This document shows, in pieces, positions 37,532 through 47,299 of a stretch of DNA of 64,000 nt. The translations under genes were made by a program, and so were the position numbers. Under the pieces are notes generated by a model, which was not told the origin of the DNA, made no database searches, and was given only the letters and a program-made list of their open reading frames with translations. Origin of the DNA: Pectobacterium punjabense. GTDB taxonomy: Bacteria > Pseudomonadota > Gammaproteobacteria > Enterobacterales > Enterobacteriaceae. Where the stretch lies: assembly GCF_012427845.1 (NCBI RefSeq), contig NZ_CP038498.1, positions 4,464,001 through 4,528,000 on the forward strand. The letters run 5' to 3'. The stretch's first letter is position 1; each line of letters opens with the position of its first letter.

Positions 37532-40500
37532 TTACCAAGGCGTTTTGTTTTCCCAGTCGGCATCGTATCCCGAACAGGCCTGTGCAACTTTCAGATAATC
37601 GGCGTAGCTTTCTGCCAATAAGATGGGCGGAACATCCTGCAATGCCAAATTATTGCGATCCCAGTAATTTTGCTGATTTTTCTCAAAGCTCAAATCAAAC
37701 AATACCGCCGGAATATTTTCTTCTGGCACGTAACTGCCACTAAATCCAATATTCACGTACAAATCCAGGCTGCTGAAATGTTTGTAATAGTGGCTAAACG
37801 AACCGCCATCTTCCGCTGGCGCACGCTGATAGCCCATCTTGGTTAAGACGCCGCGCAGCGTGAACGTATCGGTCAGCCACCCTTTTCTATCCTCAATTTC
37901 AACCTGTTTGAGATCGTGTTCCGGCACGGCGTGCACCATCTGCGAGAATAAAAATGTCACTTTATAGTCGTTAAAATGCGCAAGCCAGGCTTCACGCGTG
38001 TCGTTATCCACCACCGCCGCATGAGCAAGCTGAATCACCGTATCGCTTGATAATTCAACCTCATCATCTTCAAGATTAATTAAGCAGCCGTCATCCGTTG
38101 GCCTGAAGGTATTGAGCACCTGCTCACCCTTCACTTCTTGCCACACTAAGCGCTCAATCAGCGGCCGCATCACCGGATGAATCATGATGTACGTCTGCCA
38201 GTCTTCACTCGGCCATTGGCGCTGGGCGCACATCGATTCATATAAACGTGCGGTTTGGAGGTCGATCACCTGCTTAAGCTCTTTTTTGCTCGACGAGAAC
38301 AGCTTTTTCGCGTCTTTTATCTGCTCTTCATTATCCGTTTTGCGTGCGGCAGGCAGTGCTTTAATTTCTTTTCCTTCCGGGTTCAGGAGCACCAACCGTT
38401 GCTTGCTGTCCATGCGAGCGGTAAAGATCCTCTCGCCGTATTCCAGCACTAACGTTCCCGTTTCATCCATCCCGGCAGTGGGGATCGTACGGTCGGCCAG
38501 TTCATCGGCACTCCAGCCATTGCGATCGGCAATCTCTTTGACTAATTCGCGAGCCTTTTCCTGAATCGCCGCAGTACGGTAGCGACGTGACAGTGAGAGT
38601 AACAATTGGATAATGATCGGATCGTCGCTAATCGCCACCGCGCTGATCATCGCTTCAATCTGTGAACGGCGCGGATAATGGTCACGCATATAATTCCGTA
38701 ATACAGAGACGGCAACATGGCCTTCAATATGGCTCGTCAGCGCCAACATGCCTTTCTCACTGATTGCAGAGCCTAAATAGCGCCGCAAGACTTCCTGTTT
38801 TATTTCTTCGGTTACCTGCTCCAGCGTGTAATTCGCATACTTTTGATAATACTCACCATAATGTTCAACACAATATTGATAGTTTTTTAAACGTCCTGGT
38901 GCCTCTTTATGCGCCTCCAACATCGCTTCTTCCAGCGATGGGTTTTTTACATCCTGAGCGATAAACGTATGTAAGATAAAATGACCCAGCTTCTGCTGGC
39001 TCTCTTTGGCTAATAAACCGACATAGCGCTGTAATAACGTGTTACCCGCGGGCATTTTTAGTTTTACCGCCAGGATTATCCACCATTTGATGATGTCAGC
39101 ATCGACGACCTTACCGTTTTCCCATTTCAATGGCGGTATTGCGCTATAGTCAAACCAGCTCATGCTCGCTGGAGGGTTCGCCTTCAACCCTTTCAACGCT
39201 TCTTCATGCAATACTTTTTCTGATAAATAGGGCGAAATATCTTCACCAAACTGCTCTAATGCCGCCAGCAATGCTGCACGGACCGTTTCTCTTTTCTCTT
39301 TTTTTAACAACGCATAAAGCGGAGCGATACTGTCTTTATTTTTTATACGCGCCAGCCATTCGATCGTGGTAATACGGATTTCTTGTTTCGCGGAATGCAA
39401 ACTTTCCTGTGCATTCACATGCACATTCGGCAACCTTTCCAGCAGCTTCTGCGCACTCACGCGAAAGGTTTTATTCTCGCCTAATGCCAATTCCATAATT
39501 CGCGGAATAAACTGCGCGGGGATAGCAGGGAATTTACCCAGTAACTCGAAAGCATGGCCTAATTCAAATTGGCTATATTGGCTCTTGCTCTTATTTGGCA
39601 ACAGCCCCAATGCTTCGGCAATATACTCTGGATATTGAGAGAAAAAAGGCCAAAGCTGTTCCGGTTTAGGGAAGAGTTTCAACCCATAATTATAGGACTC
39701 TAAACATAGCCCAGCAACGGTTCGAGCAGGCTCACGGCATGACAGTTTCTGCAAAACCGCTTCAATCTGCCGTAATTCCAGGGCTGAAATTACATGTATT
39801 GGCGCTTCATTTTCTATCCGAGCGGTACTGAGATTAAAGTTTGCATGCATGTTGCCAAAGATAATTCTCATCGCATGATAAAACGTAAACTCAGGAAGAG
39901 AGCTAAGACGATTCTTATACTTGATAATGTTGATATCTTCATTGGATAGCGGTTTCCCGCTATTGCCAAGATTCAGTCTATCAACCAAATTATGGCACTG
40001 TTCAACACTGACTGAACTTATTTTTTTATAATATTCTTGCGCCCATTTATATTTGTTCGCACTCTGTTTGTTCTCTGCGATTTCTTTCTCTGCGCTTATT
40101 TTTGCTTTTTCCAGCATCTCCGCCAGATTTTCAACCAGAATCGCTTTTGCGCTTTCAGGCAATGGCGTATCGGCAAGTAGCGTTAACTCAGGTAACGCTG
40201 GTATTTCAATATCTTGTGCCGTATCAACAACGTCAAAGCGTGTAATGGCACTTTCGATACTTTTTATCACTGCCTTACTTTTTTCCAACTGCAACGCATG
40301 CTCTAAAACGTCTTTATTTTCGCCCTGACGGGCAAAGAGATCGGCAGCCTGAGAGCGCTGCTTCGGCGTTCCGTTAAACAGGATATCACTCAGATATGTT
40401 TTAATATCGCTAGCAGGGAGAGTGTTCAGCAACGGTTCCGCTTCATTACGTACCGTTTTTCGCTGATCTATGGCTAATTTAACAATGACGTCTGAGAATA

Positions 40501-41281
40501 AAATACGCAATGCTTCACGATCGGATAAATATTTCAGAAATTGAATCAGACCCGGTGCAGAAAGCTTTTCCACCAGTGTGGTACGGACAAATTTTGCATG
40601 CGCTTCGATGTAGGCCGACAAATCAGGGAGTTCAAAGAAAATATTTAACTGCGAACTATAATAGTCAGATATTTCTGCCCTATCAAAGATCGCAAATAAA
40701 ATAAATTCACCCTTATCATGCCCCTGCTCATTAACCATCAGATCGTCAAGCAGTTGAATACGCCAACCCGTCCGGTGCGTCAATTTCAAATTTTCATTAG
40801 AGGTGCTTTTTAACGTCGTAGACAGCGCATCACACAGTAAGTAAATCATCCAGCTTGGCACTTCGCCCGTTGTGATTTTTATATTTTTATTTTGGCATGC
40901 CGCAGATAAAACTTTAGCAAAGCGTATAACTTGTTCATTGGTGAGAGCTTTACCTACCTCAGAATAGAGTTTATAGCGTGAATTTCTCGCTTGCCTTATT
41001 AGTTTATTATATTCACTCGTGTTAAAACTATTATTTTGAACATACCACCAATCAACCGTACCGGGTTTATCCAAGAGTACCGCTGCTTTATCAGCATCCA
41101 GCTGGTTTAAGGTATAAATCACCTCGGGTTCAGAGCCGGTCATGACATAATGGAACAACTTTTTTGGCAACGTTTTATCAAGCTCTCCAAGCGGTAATAG
41201 AGACTCTTGCAACAATTTTTCCGTTGGTGAAACATCCTTATTACCAAAAAATGGCAAAAGATCAAAAAATTTCTTTATCAT
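37532..41281 (-). CDS. yehI: DUF4132 protein, YehI (MolR)-like
   Basis: 1249 residues, close to E. coli YehI (about 1210). The middle part contains HEAT-like helical repeats (for example ITTIEWLARIKNKDSIAPLY near residues 635-655). The C-terminal third carries the DUF4132 domain (VLEYGERIFTARMDSKQRLVLLN, then RLVWQEVKGEQVLNTFRPTDDG, shown here as landmarks). No signal peptide. An AGGTG site precedes the ATG. First and largest gene of the yeh cluster; the AT-rich 190 bases upstream probably hold its promoter. E. coli yehI was once called molR, but a molybdate role is not established. Confidence 0.85.
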   Translation of the reverse strand: MIKKFFDLLPFFGNKDVSPTEKLLQESLLPLGELDKTLPKKLFHYVMTGSEPEVIYTLNQLDADKAAVLLDKPGTVDWWYVQNNSFNTSEYNKLIRQARNSRYKLYSEVGKALTNEQVIRFAKVLSAACQNKNIKITTGEVPSWMIYLLCDALSTTLKSTSNENLKLTHRTGWRIQLLDDLMVNEQGHDKGEFILFAIFDRAEISDYYSSQLNIFFELPDLSAYIEAHAKFVRTTLVEKLSAPGLIQFLKYLSDREALRILFSDVIVKLAIDQRKTVRNEAEPLLNTLPASDIKTYLSDILFNGTPKQRSQAADLFARQGENKDVLEHALQLEKSKAVIKSIESAITRFDVVDTAQDIEIPALPELTLLADTPLPESAKAILVENLAEMLEKAKISAEKEIAENKQSANKYKWAQEYYKKISSVSVEQCHNLVDRLNLGNSGKPLSNEDINIIKYKNRLSSLPEFTFYHAMRIIFGNMHANFNLSTARIENEAPIHVISALELRQIEAVLQKLSCREPARTVAGLCLESYNYGLKLFPKPEQLWPFFSQYPEYIAEALGLLPNKSKSQYSQFELGHAFELLGKFPAIPAQFIPRIMELALGENKTFRVSAQKLLERLPNVHVNAQESLHSAKQEIRITTIEWLARIKNKDSIAPLYALLKKEKRETVRAALLAALEQFGEDISPYLSEKVLHEEALKGLKANPPASMSWFDYSAIPPLKWENGKVVDADIIKWWIILAVKLKMPAGNTLLQRYVGLLAKESQQKLGHFILHTFIAQDVKNPSLEEAMLEAHKEAPGRLKNYQYCVEHYGEYYQKYANYTLEQVTEEIKQEVLRRYLGSAISEKGMLALTSHIEGHVAVSVLRNYMRDHYPRRSQIEAMISAVAISDDPIIIQLLLSLSRRYRTAAIQEKARELVKEIADRNGWSADELADRTIPTAGMDETGTLVLEYGERIFTARMDSKQRLVLLNPEGKEIKALPAARKTDNEEQIKDAKKLFSSSKKELKQVIDLQTARLYESMCAQRQWPSEDWQTYIMIHPVMRPLIERLVWQEVKGEQVLNTFRPTDDGCLINLEDDEVELSSDTVIQLAHAAVVDNDTREAWLAHFNDYKVTFLFSQMVHAVPEHDLKQVEIEDRKGWLTDTFTLRGVLTKMGYQRAPAEDGGSFSHYYKHFSSLDLYVNIGFSGSYVPEENIPAVLFDLSFEKNQQNYWDRNNLALQDVPPILLAESYADYLKVAQACSGYDADWENKTPW

Positions 41282-41838
41282 GCCGACACCTAATTATGTA
41301 TAGATAAACAGCAATTTTTTAACATGAATTGTGATTATTCTCAATTTTAAAATTCATCTTTTTTCACCAACATTTATTTTGTATATCATTGCTTTCATAG
41401 AGAATAAAACCAGTTAATCTAATTCTTATCCAAAATTTCAGGTGAAAATAGAATAGATTTAAAATAGCGCAATATTCCCTAAATAATCCGAGTGGCTTAT
41501 GCGAAGACGGCTCTGACTTTCCCTGTCACCGAGCACGGTGCGCTTCTGGGGGACGTGCGTTACGAGGCCCTAGCGGGTCAACGCATCGCGCCGTTCAAAA
41601 TGCTAACGTTTTGTCATGCCACTCGAATTATTGCGGGTATTAGTTCACCTAATATCCACGCCGCTGTAATTAAATTTCACAAATTGCCAAGTCCGCATCA
41701 ATGCAAGTACAAAGAATGGGGAGAAGAAAGAATCGTCAATTGACGAACCCGCCTTATCGTGGCTAGATGGAGGCAGTGCGTCAAAATATGTCAAGTGAAA
41801 TAAACTTACAAAAATGGTAGGGATGGGTCAGGGTAACT
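41282..41838. other. yehI-ppc divergent intergenic region
   Basis: About 557 bases. The left 190 are strongly AT-rich and face yehI. The middle is a 173-base inverted-end element (41471-41643). The right 190 form the ppc leader, in which I see no riboswitch or clear operator. Confidence 0.55.
41471..41643. repeat. Inverted-end element with ERIC-like termini
   Basis: Left end CCCTAAATAATCCGAGTGGC and right end GCCACTCGAATTATTGCGGG are inverted copies, with 14 of 15 inner bases matching. Both resemble the single ERIC terminus CCCTAAATAATTCGAG, yet the 120-base interior (GC-richer, one open frame across it) is not ERIC sequence. This looks like a small non-autonomous element or MITE. Confidence 0.65.
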
Positions 41839-44478
41839 ATGAACGAACAATATTCCGCAATGCGCAGTAACGTCAGTATGCTCGGCAAACTACTCGGCGA
41901 TACTATCAAGGAAGCACTGGGTGAAAACATCCTTGATAAAGTCGAAACAATCCGCAAGCTGTCAAAGTCATCTCGTGCAGGTAATGAAAAACATCGTCAG
42001 GAACTACTGACCACACTGCAAAACCTGTCTAACGATGAACTGCTGCCCGTTGCCCGCGCATTCAGCCAGTTCCTTAACCTGACCAATACCGCTGAGCAAT
42101 ATCATACGATTTCACCGCACGGCGAAGCAGCGAGTAACCCGGCACAGCTTTCCAGCGCCTTTGAGCGTCTAAAAGAAAATAAAGATCTGACAGAACGCGA
42201 TATCCGTGACGCGGTAGAATCGCTGTCGATCGAGCTGGTGCTGACCGCACACCCAACCGAGATTACCCGCCGCACGCTGATCCATAAATTGGTGGAAGTA
42301 AATACCTGCCTCAAGCAGCTCGACCATAACGATTTGGCGGATTATGAGCGCAATCAGATCATGCGTCGTCTTCGTCAGCTGATCGCACAGTCCTGGCATA
42401 CCGATGAAATCCGCAAAATTCGCCCTACTCCGGTAGATGAAGCCAAATGGGGTTTCGCCGTCGTGGAAAACAGCCTGTGGGAAGGCGTGCCCGCCTTTTT
42501 ACGTGAACTGGATGAGCAGTTGGAACAGGCTTTCGGCTACCGTCTGCCGGTTGATGCCGTACCGGTACGTTTTACCTCGTGGATGGGTGGCGACCGCGAC
42601 GGTAACCCGAACGTCACGGCGGAAGTCACTCGCCACGTGCTGTTACTCAGCCGCTGGAAAGCTGCCGATCTGTTCCTGCGTGATATCCAGGTGCTGGTCT
42701 CCGAGCTGTCGATGTCCGAATGTACGCCGGAGCTGTTAGCGCTGGCCGGCGGCAGCGAGGTACAGGAACCGTACCGCGCTATCATGAAGTCATTGCGTTC
42801 GCAGTTGAGCAGCACGCTGAGCTATCTGGAAGCACGTCTGACGGGTGAAGAACGTCTGCCCCCTAAAGATTTACTGGTTACCAACGAGCAGCTGTGGGAA
42901 CCCCTGCACGCCTGCTATCAATCGCTGAAAACCTGCGGCATGGGTATCATCGCCGACGGTCGCCTGCTGGATACGCTGCGCCGCGTGCGCTGTTTCGGCG
43001 TACCGTTGGTACGTATCGACGTCCGTCAGGAAAGCACCCGCCACACCGACGCGCTGGCCGAAATTACCCGCTATCTGGGTCTGGGCGATTATGAAAGCTG
43101 GTCAGAATCCGATAAGCAGGCCTTCCTGATTCGCGAACTCAGCTCCAAGCGCCCGCTGCTGCCGCGCTACTGGGAGCCGAGTGCAGATACCAAAGAAGTG
43201 CTGGATACCTGCCGGGTGATCGCGAAAGCGCCACAGGGTTCTATTGCCGCTTACGTTATTTCAATGGCGCGTACGCCTTCCGACGTGCTGGCCGTTCAAC
43301 TGCTGCTCAAAGAAGCCGGTTGCCCGTTTGCGCTACCTGTCGCACCGCTGTTTGAAACGCTGGATGACCTGAACAACGCCGACGATGTCATGACGCAGTT
43401 GCTGAGTATTGACTGGTATCGCGGCTTTATTCAGGGCAAGCAGATGGTCATGATCGGCTATTCCGACTCAGCGAAAGACGCAGGCGTGATGGCTGCCTCC
43501 TGGGCGCAGTACCGTGCGCAAGATGCGCTGATCAAAACCTGTGAGAAAGCCGGCATCGCGCTAACGCTGTTCCACGGACGCGGCGGTTCTATCGGTCGCG
43601 GTGGCGCACCGGCTCATGCCGCACTGTTGTCACAACCGCCGGGCAGCCTGAAAGGCGGCCTGCGCGTGACGGAACAGGGCGAGATGATCCGCTTTAAATA
43701 CGGCCTGCCGGAAGTCACCATCAGCAGCCTGGCGCTGTATACCGGTGCGATTCTGGAAGCCAACCTGCTGCCACCGCCGGAGCCAAAACAGGAATGGCAC
43801 GAGGTGATGGATGAGCTGTCCCGCGTGTCCTGCGATATGTATCGCGGATACGTGCGTGAGAACCCAGATTTCGTTCCGTACTTCCGCGCTGCTACGCCGG
43901 AACTGGAGCTGGGTAAACTGCCGTTGGGCTCACGCCCGGCCAAGCGTCGTCCGAACGGCGGCGTGGAAAGCCTACGTGCGATCCCGTGGATTTTCGCCTG
44001 GACGCAGAACCGCCTGATGCTGCCAGCCTGGCTGGGGGCAGGTGCCGCGTTGCAGAAAGTGGTGGATGACGGCAAGCAGGGGCAGTTGGAAGAAATGTGT
44101 CGCAACTGGCCGTTCTTCTCGACGCGTATCGGCATGCTGGAGATGGTGTTCGCCAAAGCCGACCTGTGGCTGGCGGAGTATTACGATCAGCGTCTGGTAG
44201 AAGAGAAGCTGTGGCCGTTAGGGAAACAGCTGCGCGATCAGTTGGCCGCCGACATCAACATCGTGCTGGCGATTTCCAATGACGATCACCTGATGGCAGA
44301 TTTGCCGTGGATCGCCGAGTCAATCGCACTGCGTAACGTCTACACTGACCCGCTGAACGTGTTGCAGGCAGAGCTGCTGCATCGCTCACGCCAACAGGAA
44401 CAGCCGGATGCCGATCTGGAACTGGCGTTGATGGTCACCATCGCGGGCGTCGCAGCGGGCATGCGTAATACCGGTTAA
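41839..44478 (+). CDS. ppc: Phosphoenolpyruvate carboxylase
   Basis: 879 residues (E. coli 883). It carboxylates phosphoenolpyruvate to oxaloacetate, replenishing the TCA cycle. Catalytic motifs are intact: [12 protein letters not shown] near residue 135, GGDRDGNP near 250, and the glycine-rich loop [13 protein letters not shown] near 575; the protein ends in the conserved MRNTG, part of the aspartate-inhibitor site. It stands alone on the plus strand, with the yeh cluster on one side and the hscC operon on the other, and has a strong terminator. Confidence 0.98.
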   Translation: MNEQYSAMRSNVSMLGKLLGDTIKEALGENILDKVETIRKLSKSSRAGNEKHRQELLTTLQNLSNDELLPVARAFSQFLNLTNTAEQYHTISPHGEAASNPAQLSSAFERLKENKDLTERDIRDAVESLSIELVLTAHPTEITRRTLIHKLVEVNTCLKQLDHNDLADYERNQIMRRLRQLIAQSWHTDEIRKIRPTPVDEAKWGFAVVENSLWEGVPAFLRELDEQLEQAFGYRLPVDAVPVRFTSWMGGDRDGNPNVTAEVTRHVLLLSRWKAADLFLRDIQVLVSELSMSECTPELLALAGGSEVQEPYRAIMKSLRSQLSSTLSYLEARLTGEERLPPKDLLVTNEQLWEPLHACYQSLKTCGMGIIADGRLLDTLRRVRCFGVPLVRIDVRQESTRHTDALAEITRYLGLGDYESWSESDKQAFLIRELSSKRPLLPRYWEPSADTKEVLDTCRVIAKAPQGSIAAYVISMARTPSDVLAVQLLLKEAGCPFALPVAPLFETLDDLNNADDVMTQLLSIDWYRGFIQGKQMVMIGYSDSAKDAGVMAASWAQYRAQDALIKTCEKAGIALTLFHGRGGSIGRGGAPAHAALLSQPPGSLKGGLRVTEQGEMIRFKYGLPEVTISSLALYTGAILEANLLPPPEPKQEWHEVMDELSRVSCDMYRGYVRENPDFVPYFRAATPELELGKLPLGSRPAKRRPNGGVESLRAIPWIFAWTQNRLMLPAWLGAGAALQKVVDDGKQGQLEEMCRNWPFFSTRIGMLEMVFAKADLWLAEYYDQRLVEEKLWPLGKQLRDQLAADINIVLAISNDDHLMADLPWIAESIALRNVYTDPLNVLQAELLHRSRQQEQPDADLELALMVTIAGVAAGMRNTG

Positions 44479-44516
44479 TCGCGACAACACATTAATACGC
44501 CAAACGTACTCACTTA

Positions 44517-44546
44517 GGAGGCCTCTCAACAGAGAGGCCTTCTTTA
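44517..44546. terminator. Intrinsic terminator of ppc
   Basis: GAGGCCTCTC / GAGAGGCCTTC stem with an AACA loop, followed by TTTATATT. It lies seven bases before the stop of the convergent DUF1266 gene and may serve both. Confidence 0.85.
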
Positions 44547-44552
44547 TATTGG

Positions 44553-45251
44553 TTAAGAGATAACCGCCGTGACGTCATCTAACGGTAAATGCCAGTCCAA
44601 CGTGTTCCACGGGCTTTCTGGATTACCCGTTAAACGACGCAGAATATCCATCTGATCGTTAACAAAATCTTCCGTCGCCAGTGAACGCCAATATTGCCGC
44701 CCAACCACGTAGCTAATGGCAAAGTGATACCAGCTGTCATATTTCTGTTGCGCATTCCGCGCCATAGACATGATCATATCCCAGCCTTCCTCTTCGCCCA
44801 CCATACCCACCGCCATCCCCCAGCGGCACAGATTGACGCTACGCCCTTCGTCCCAGGCATCAATCCCGGTACGATCCAACGCAAACCGATTGAGCCTCAC
44901 GATCAGTAATTCACTGTGATGTTCTTCATCATGTTGATGGCGCTGGATATACGCATCCATCTCCGCTTCAGACATCGCAGACAGCCGATGCTGTAGACGG
45001 CGGTAACCCGGCCCGTGTCCGTGACCATTGAGCAGGCGATGGATCTGGCGCAGCAGCGCTTCACGCGTTTCAATGCCCCAATCCCGTTTCAGAATATGTC
45101 GAATCGCCCTCAGCGCTTCCTGTTTATCACCACCACCATCCAGCACGTCATGCCGATCGTAATTCATTTCCGTCAGAATGGCTGACAGCGCCAGCCCCCA
45201 TAGCTGAGTTTTGGATAAAGGCTGCGTATTTTCCTGATTTTCTACGGTCAT
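44553..45251 (-). CDS. DUF1266 protein, YbeU/YbeR-like
   Basis: 232 residues, close to E. coli YbeU and YbeR (235). DUF1266 features: TQLWGLALSAILTEMN at the start, a WGI... helix, and the C-terminal WDEGRSVNLCRWGMAVGMVGEEEGWDM region (landmarks only), a pattern typical of the family. No signal peptide. Its ATG overlaps the stop of the J-domain gene (ATGA). In E. coli, ybeR and ybeU sit with djlB, djlC and hscC, as here. Function unknown, presumably linked to the chaperone pair. Confidence 0.8.
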   Translation of the reverse strand: MTVENQENTQPLSKTQLWGLALSAILTEMNYDRHDVLDGGGDKQEALRAIRHILKRDWGIETREALLRQIHRLLNGHGHGPGYRRLQHRLSAMSEAEMDAYIQRHQHDEEHHSELLIVRLNRFALDRTGIDAWDEGRSVNLCRWGMAVGMVGEEEGWDMIMSMARNAQQKYDSWYHFAISYVVGRQYWRSLATEDFVNDQMDILRRLTGNPESPWNTLDWHLPLDDVTAVIS

Positions 45252-47299
45252 GCGTTATCTACTCCCTGCCGCCCCGGTGCTATCTGCTCCAGCTTCATCA
45301 ACCACTCGCCGATCTCATCCATATCGCCGCCGTATTCCTGATATAGCTTCACGCCACGCTGAGCCTTGTCATACAGGCCTAATTCGCAGGCAGATTTCAA
45401 CAATTCTAACGCGGCATCAGGATCCTTAATATTCCAGTCGATAGCTTCTTCCAGGCTCTCTATGGCCTCTCGATGGCGTCCTAAACGACTCAGACAGATC
45501 CCACGTCGATACCATACCGAAGAGAAAGATGGCTTACATCGCACAATAAAATTCAGGTCCGACAAGGCTTCCTCATAGCGCTCACAGATATAGTGCAAAA
45601 TGATCGAACGAACAGAAAAATACACCCAGTGCGATGCATCCAGTGCAATAGCCTGATTCACATATTCCAGCGATTTGTCATATTCATCCGTAAAACGAAA
45701 AGCCTCTGATAGCATGAAGCAGATTTCAGAATCATTACGGTGGTAGCCCTGTGCTTTTTCCAATAGAGGGATAACATCTTGGTAGATTTTCAGCTTCAAC
45801 AGAACACGCGCTAAACAAACACTCGCACCGTAGCCATTTTCGCCTTGTCGTTGCGCTTCCTCCAGCGCCCAGGTATATGCCTGCCGGGCATCCTCATATT
45901 GATCCAGTTGATAATGAACATCACCGAGCGTCATGTAGAGCGTAGAGGAAAGCGTGCGCTCATTGAAATCGCCATGTTTGACAAAAAACGAGCGGTATAT
46001 CACCTCAAAAATACTGCCTCTGATTAAGCGCGGCAGCGGCTTGGCATTATATTCAGCACGAGCCATCAGGTGTTGTATAAAATCGATACACAGAGTGTAA
46101 GCCCCATTTTGCAGATAACATTCTGCGACTTCTTCACAGTATTCCATGCTGTAACGCTTTGGTTTAATCGTCGCGAAACCACCAGCAATGGTTTGCGCAT
46201 TGATTTTCAGCACCTGAATCTGCGCTTCTACGTCATACGGCACCAGGGTGCAGAGATAGCGATACAGTTCCCGAGCTTCAAAGAGCATCCCTTGAGCCAG
46301 GAAACAGCCAGCCAACCCCTTCAACGCCACGGCATGGTCGCTTTGCATCTCCAGCACCTGATTAAACGCATCGGCAGCGCGTAGGTACTGTCGGTCATCC
46401 AGCTCAATCTGCGCTAACCGCAAATAACCGTCTATTTGCTCCGGCACCATTGCAATTAACTGACGACAGCATTCACGAGCAGGGGAAAAATCACCAAGGC
46501 GATGGTAGTGGGCGATAGCCCAACAGAGCAGCTCTGGATCGCAGATCTGTCGGGATAACATCTGCGCCAGTTGCCGATCAAATGCGGCATTATCATGTTG
46601 ATAAACGATGCGAACCAGCTGCTCCCGGTCGTGAAAATAGCGGTCTACATCTTCACCAGTTATACCGGAAGGAAACCGCAACCCCCGCACAGGGATATGC
46701 CAGACATCTTCGTCATTCAGCCATTCCAGTACATCTTCCACCTGCTGTGAAGAATAGTGTCGCCTGAGCAACAGCAAGTTGTGTTCCCAGTCAAACGTCT
46801 CCAATAAGCATTGCTTCACCGAGTCTGGCAAGAAAGCACAGTGGCCTAAAAAGCCAAACAGCCACAGTGAAACAGGCTGTTTGATTTCAAGACGATCGAG
46901 TACCGATGTTGATAGCACGTCACGCCAAATCCCATCGTCGATACGACACTGAAAATCCGCATAGATTGCCGCCACACGCTGCTTTATCGCTTCAATTTGC
47001 TGCATCGTATCCTGCATTACAGCAATGTCATCATTCGCCGTGTTAGCCGCAGGATTGCTCATCTTCTCAGCCTCTGCTGCCGCCTCTGACGCAGGGTTTT
47101 CCTGCTGCTCGGCATCCCCTTTAGCCACCAGATAGCGCGCCTGTAAGAGCGCGTCTTCATACGCTGCACGGAGCGCCTTAAACGCTTCGGCGTCATCTTC
47201 TGGATTATGCTGCCGCAACAAACGCGCATACGCACGTCGAATGGCCATTTGGTCGACCGTTTCCTCAATCCCTAAAAATACCCAGCACGACGTTTTCAT
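45248..47299 (-). CDS. Large J-domain/TPR co-chaperone, DjlB/DjlC-like
   Basis: 683 residues, well beyond the roughly 480 of E. coli DjlB and DjlC. The first 60 residues look like a J domain (WVFLGIEETVDQMAIRRAYA) but the HPD tripeptide is replaced by HNPEDD, as is usual in this family. The rest is a string of TPR-like helical repeats from about residue 255 to 660 (PEQIDGYLRLAQIELDDRQY and GDVHYQLDQYEDARQAYTWA are examples). No clear membrane helix. Translationally coupled with hscC before it and the DUF1266 gene after it. Likely partner of the Hsp70 HscC. Confidence 0.82.
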   Translation of the reverse strand: MKTSCWVFLGIEETVDQMAIRRAYARLLRQHNPEDDAEAFKALRAAYEDALLQARYLVAKGDAEQQENPASEAAAEAEKMSNPAANTANDDIAVMQDTMQQIEAIKQRVAAIYADFQCRIDDGIWRDVLSTSVLDRLEIKQPVSLWLFGFLGHCAFLPDSVKQCLLETFDWEHNLLLLRRHYSSQQVEDVLEWLNDEDVWHIPVRGLRFPSGITGEDVDRYFHDREQLVRIVYQHDNAAFDRQLAQMLSRQICDPELLCWAIAHYHRLGDFSPARECCRQLIAMVPEQIDGYLRLAQIELDDRQYLRAADAFNQVLEMQSDHAVALKGLAGCFLAQGMLFEARELYRYLCTLVPYDVEAQIQVLKINAQTIAGGFATIKPKRYSMEYCEEVAECYLQNGAYTLCIDFIQHLMARAEYNAKPLPRLIRGSIFEVIYRSFFVKHGDFNERTLSSTLYMTLGDVHYQLDQYEDARQAYTWALEEAQRQGENGYGASVCLARVLLKLKIYQDVIPLLEKAQGYHRNDSEICFMLSEAFRFTDEYDKSLEYVNQAIALDASHWVYFSVRSIILHYICERYEEALSDLNFIVRCKPSFSSVWYRRGICLSRLGRHREAIESLEEAIDWNIKDPDAALELLKSACELGLYDKAQRGVKLYQEYGGDMDEIGEWLMKLEQIAPGRQGVDNA

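Noticed and set aside
41492..41743. Open frame across the inverted-end element before ppc
   Set aside because: It starts inside the repeat end, lacks a ribosome site, and matches no family I know; more likely a by-product of the element.
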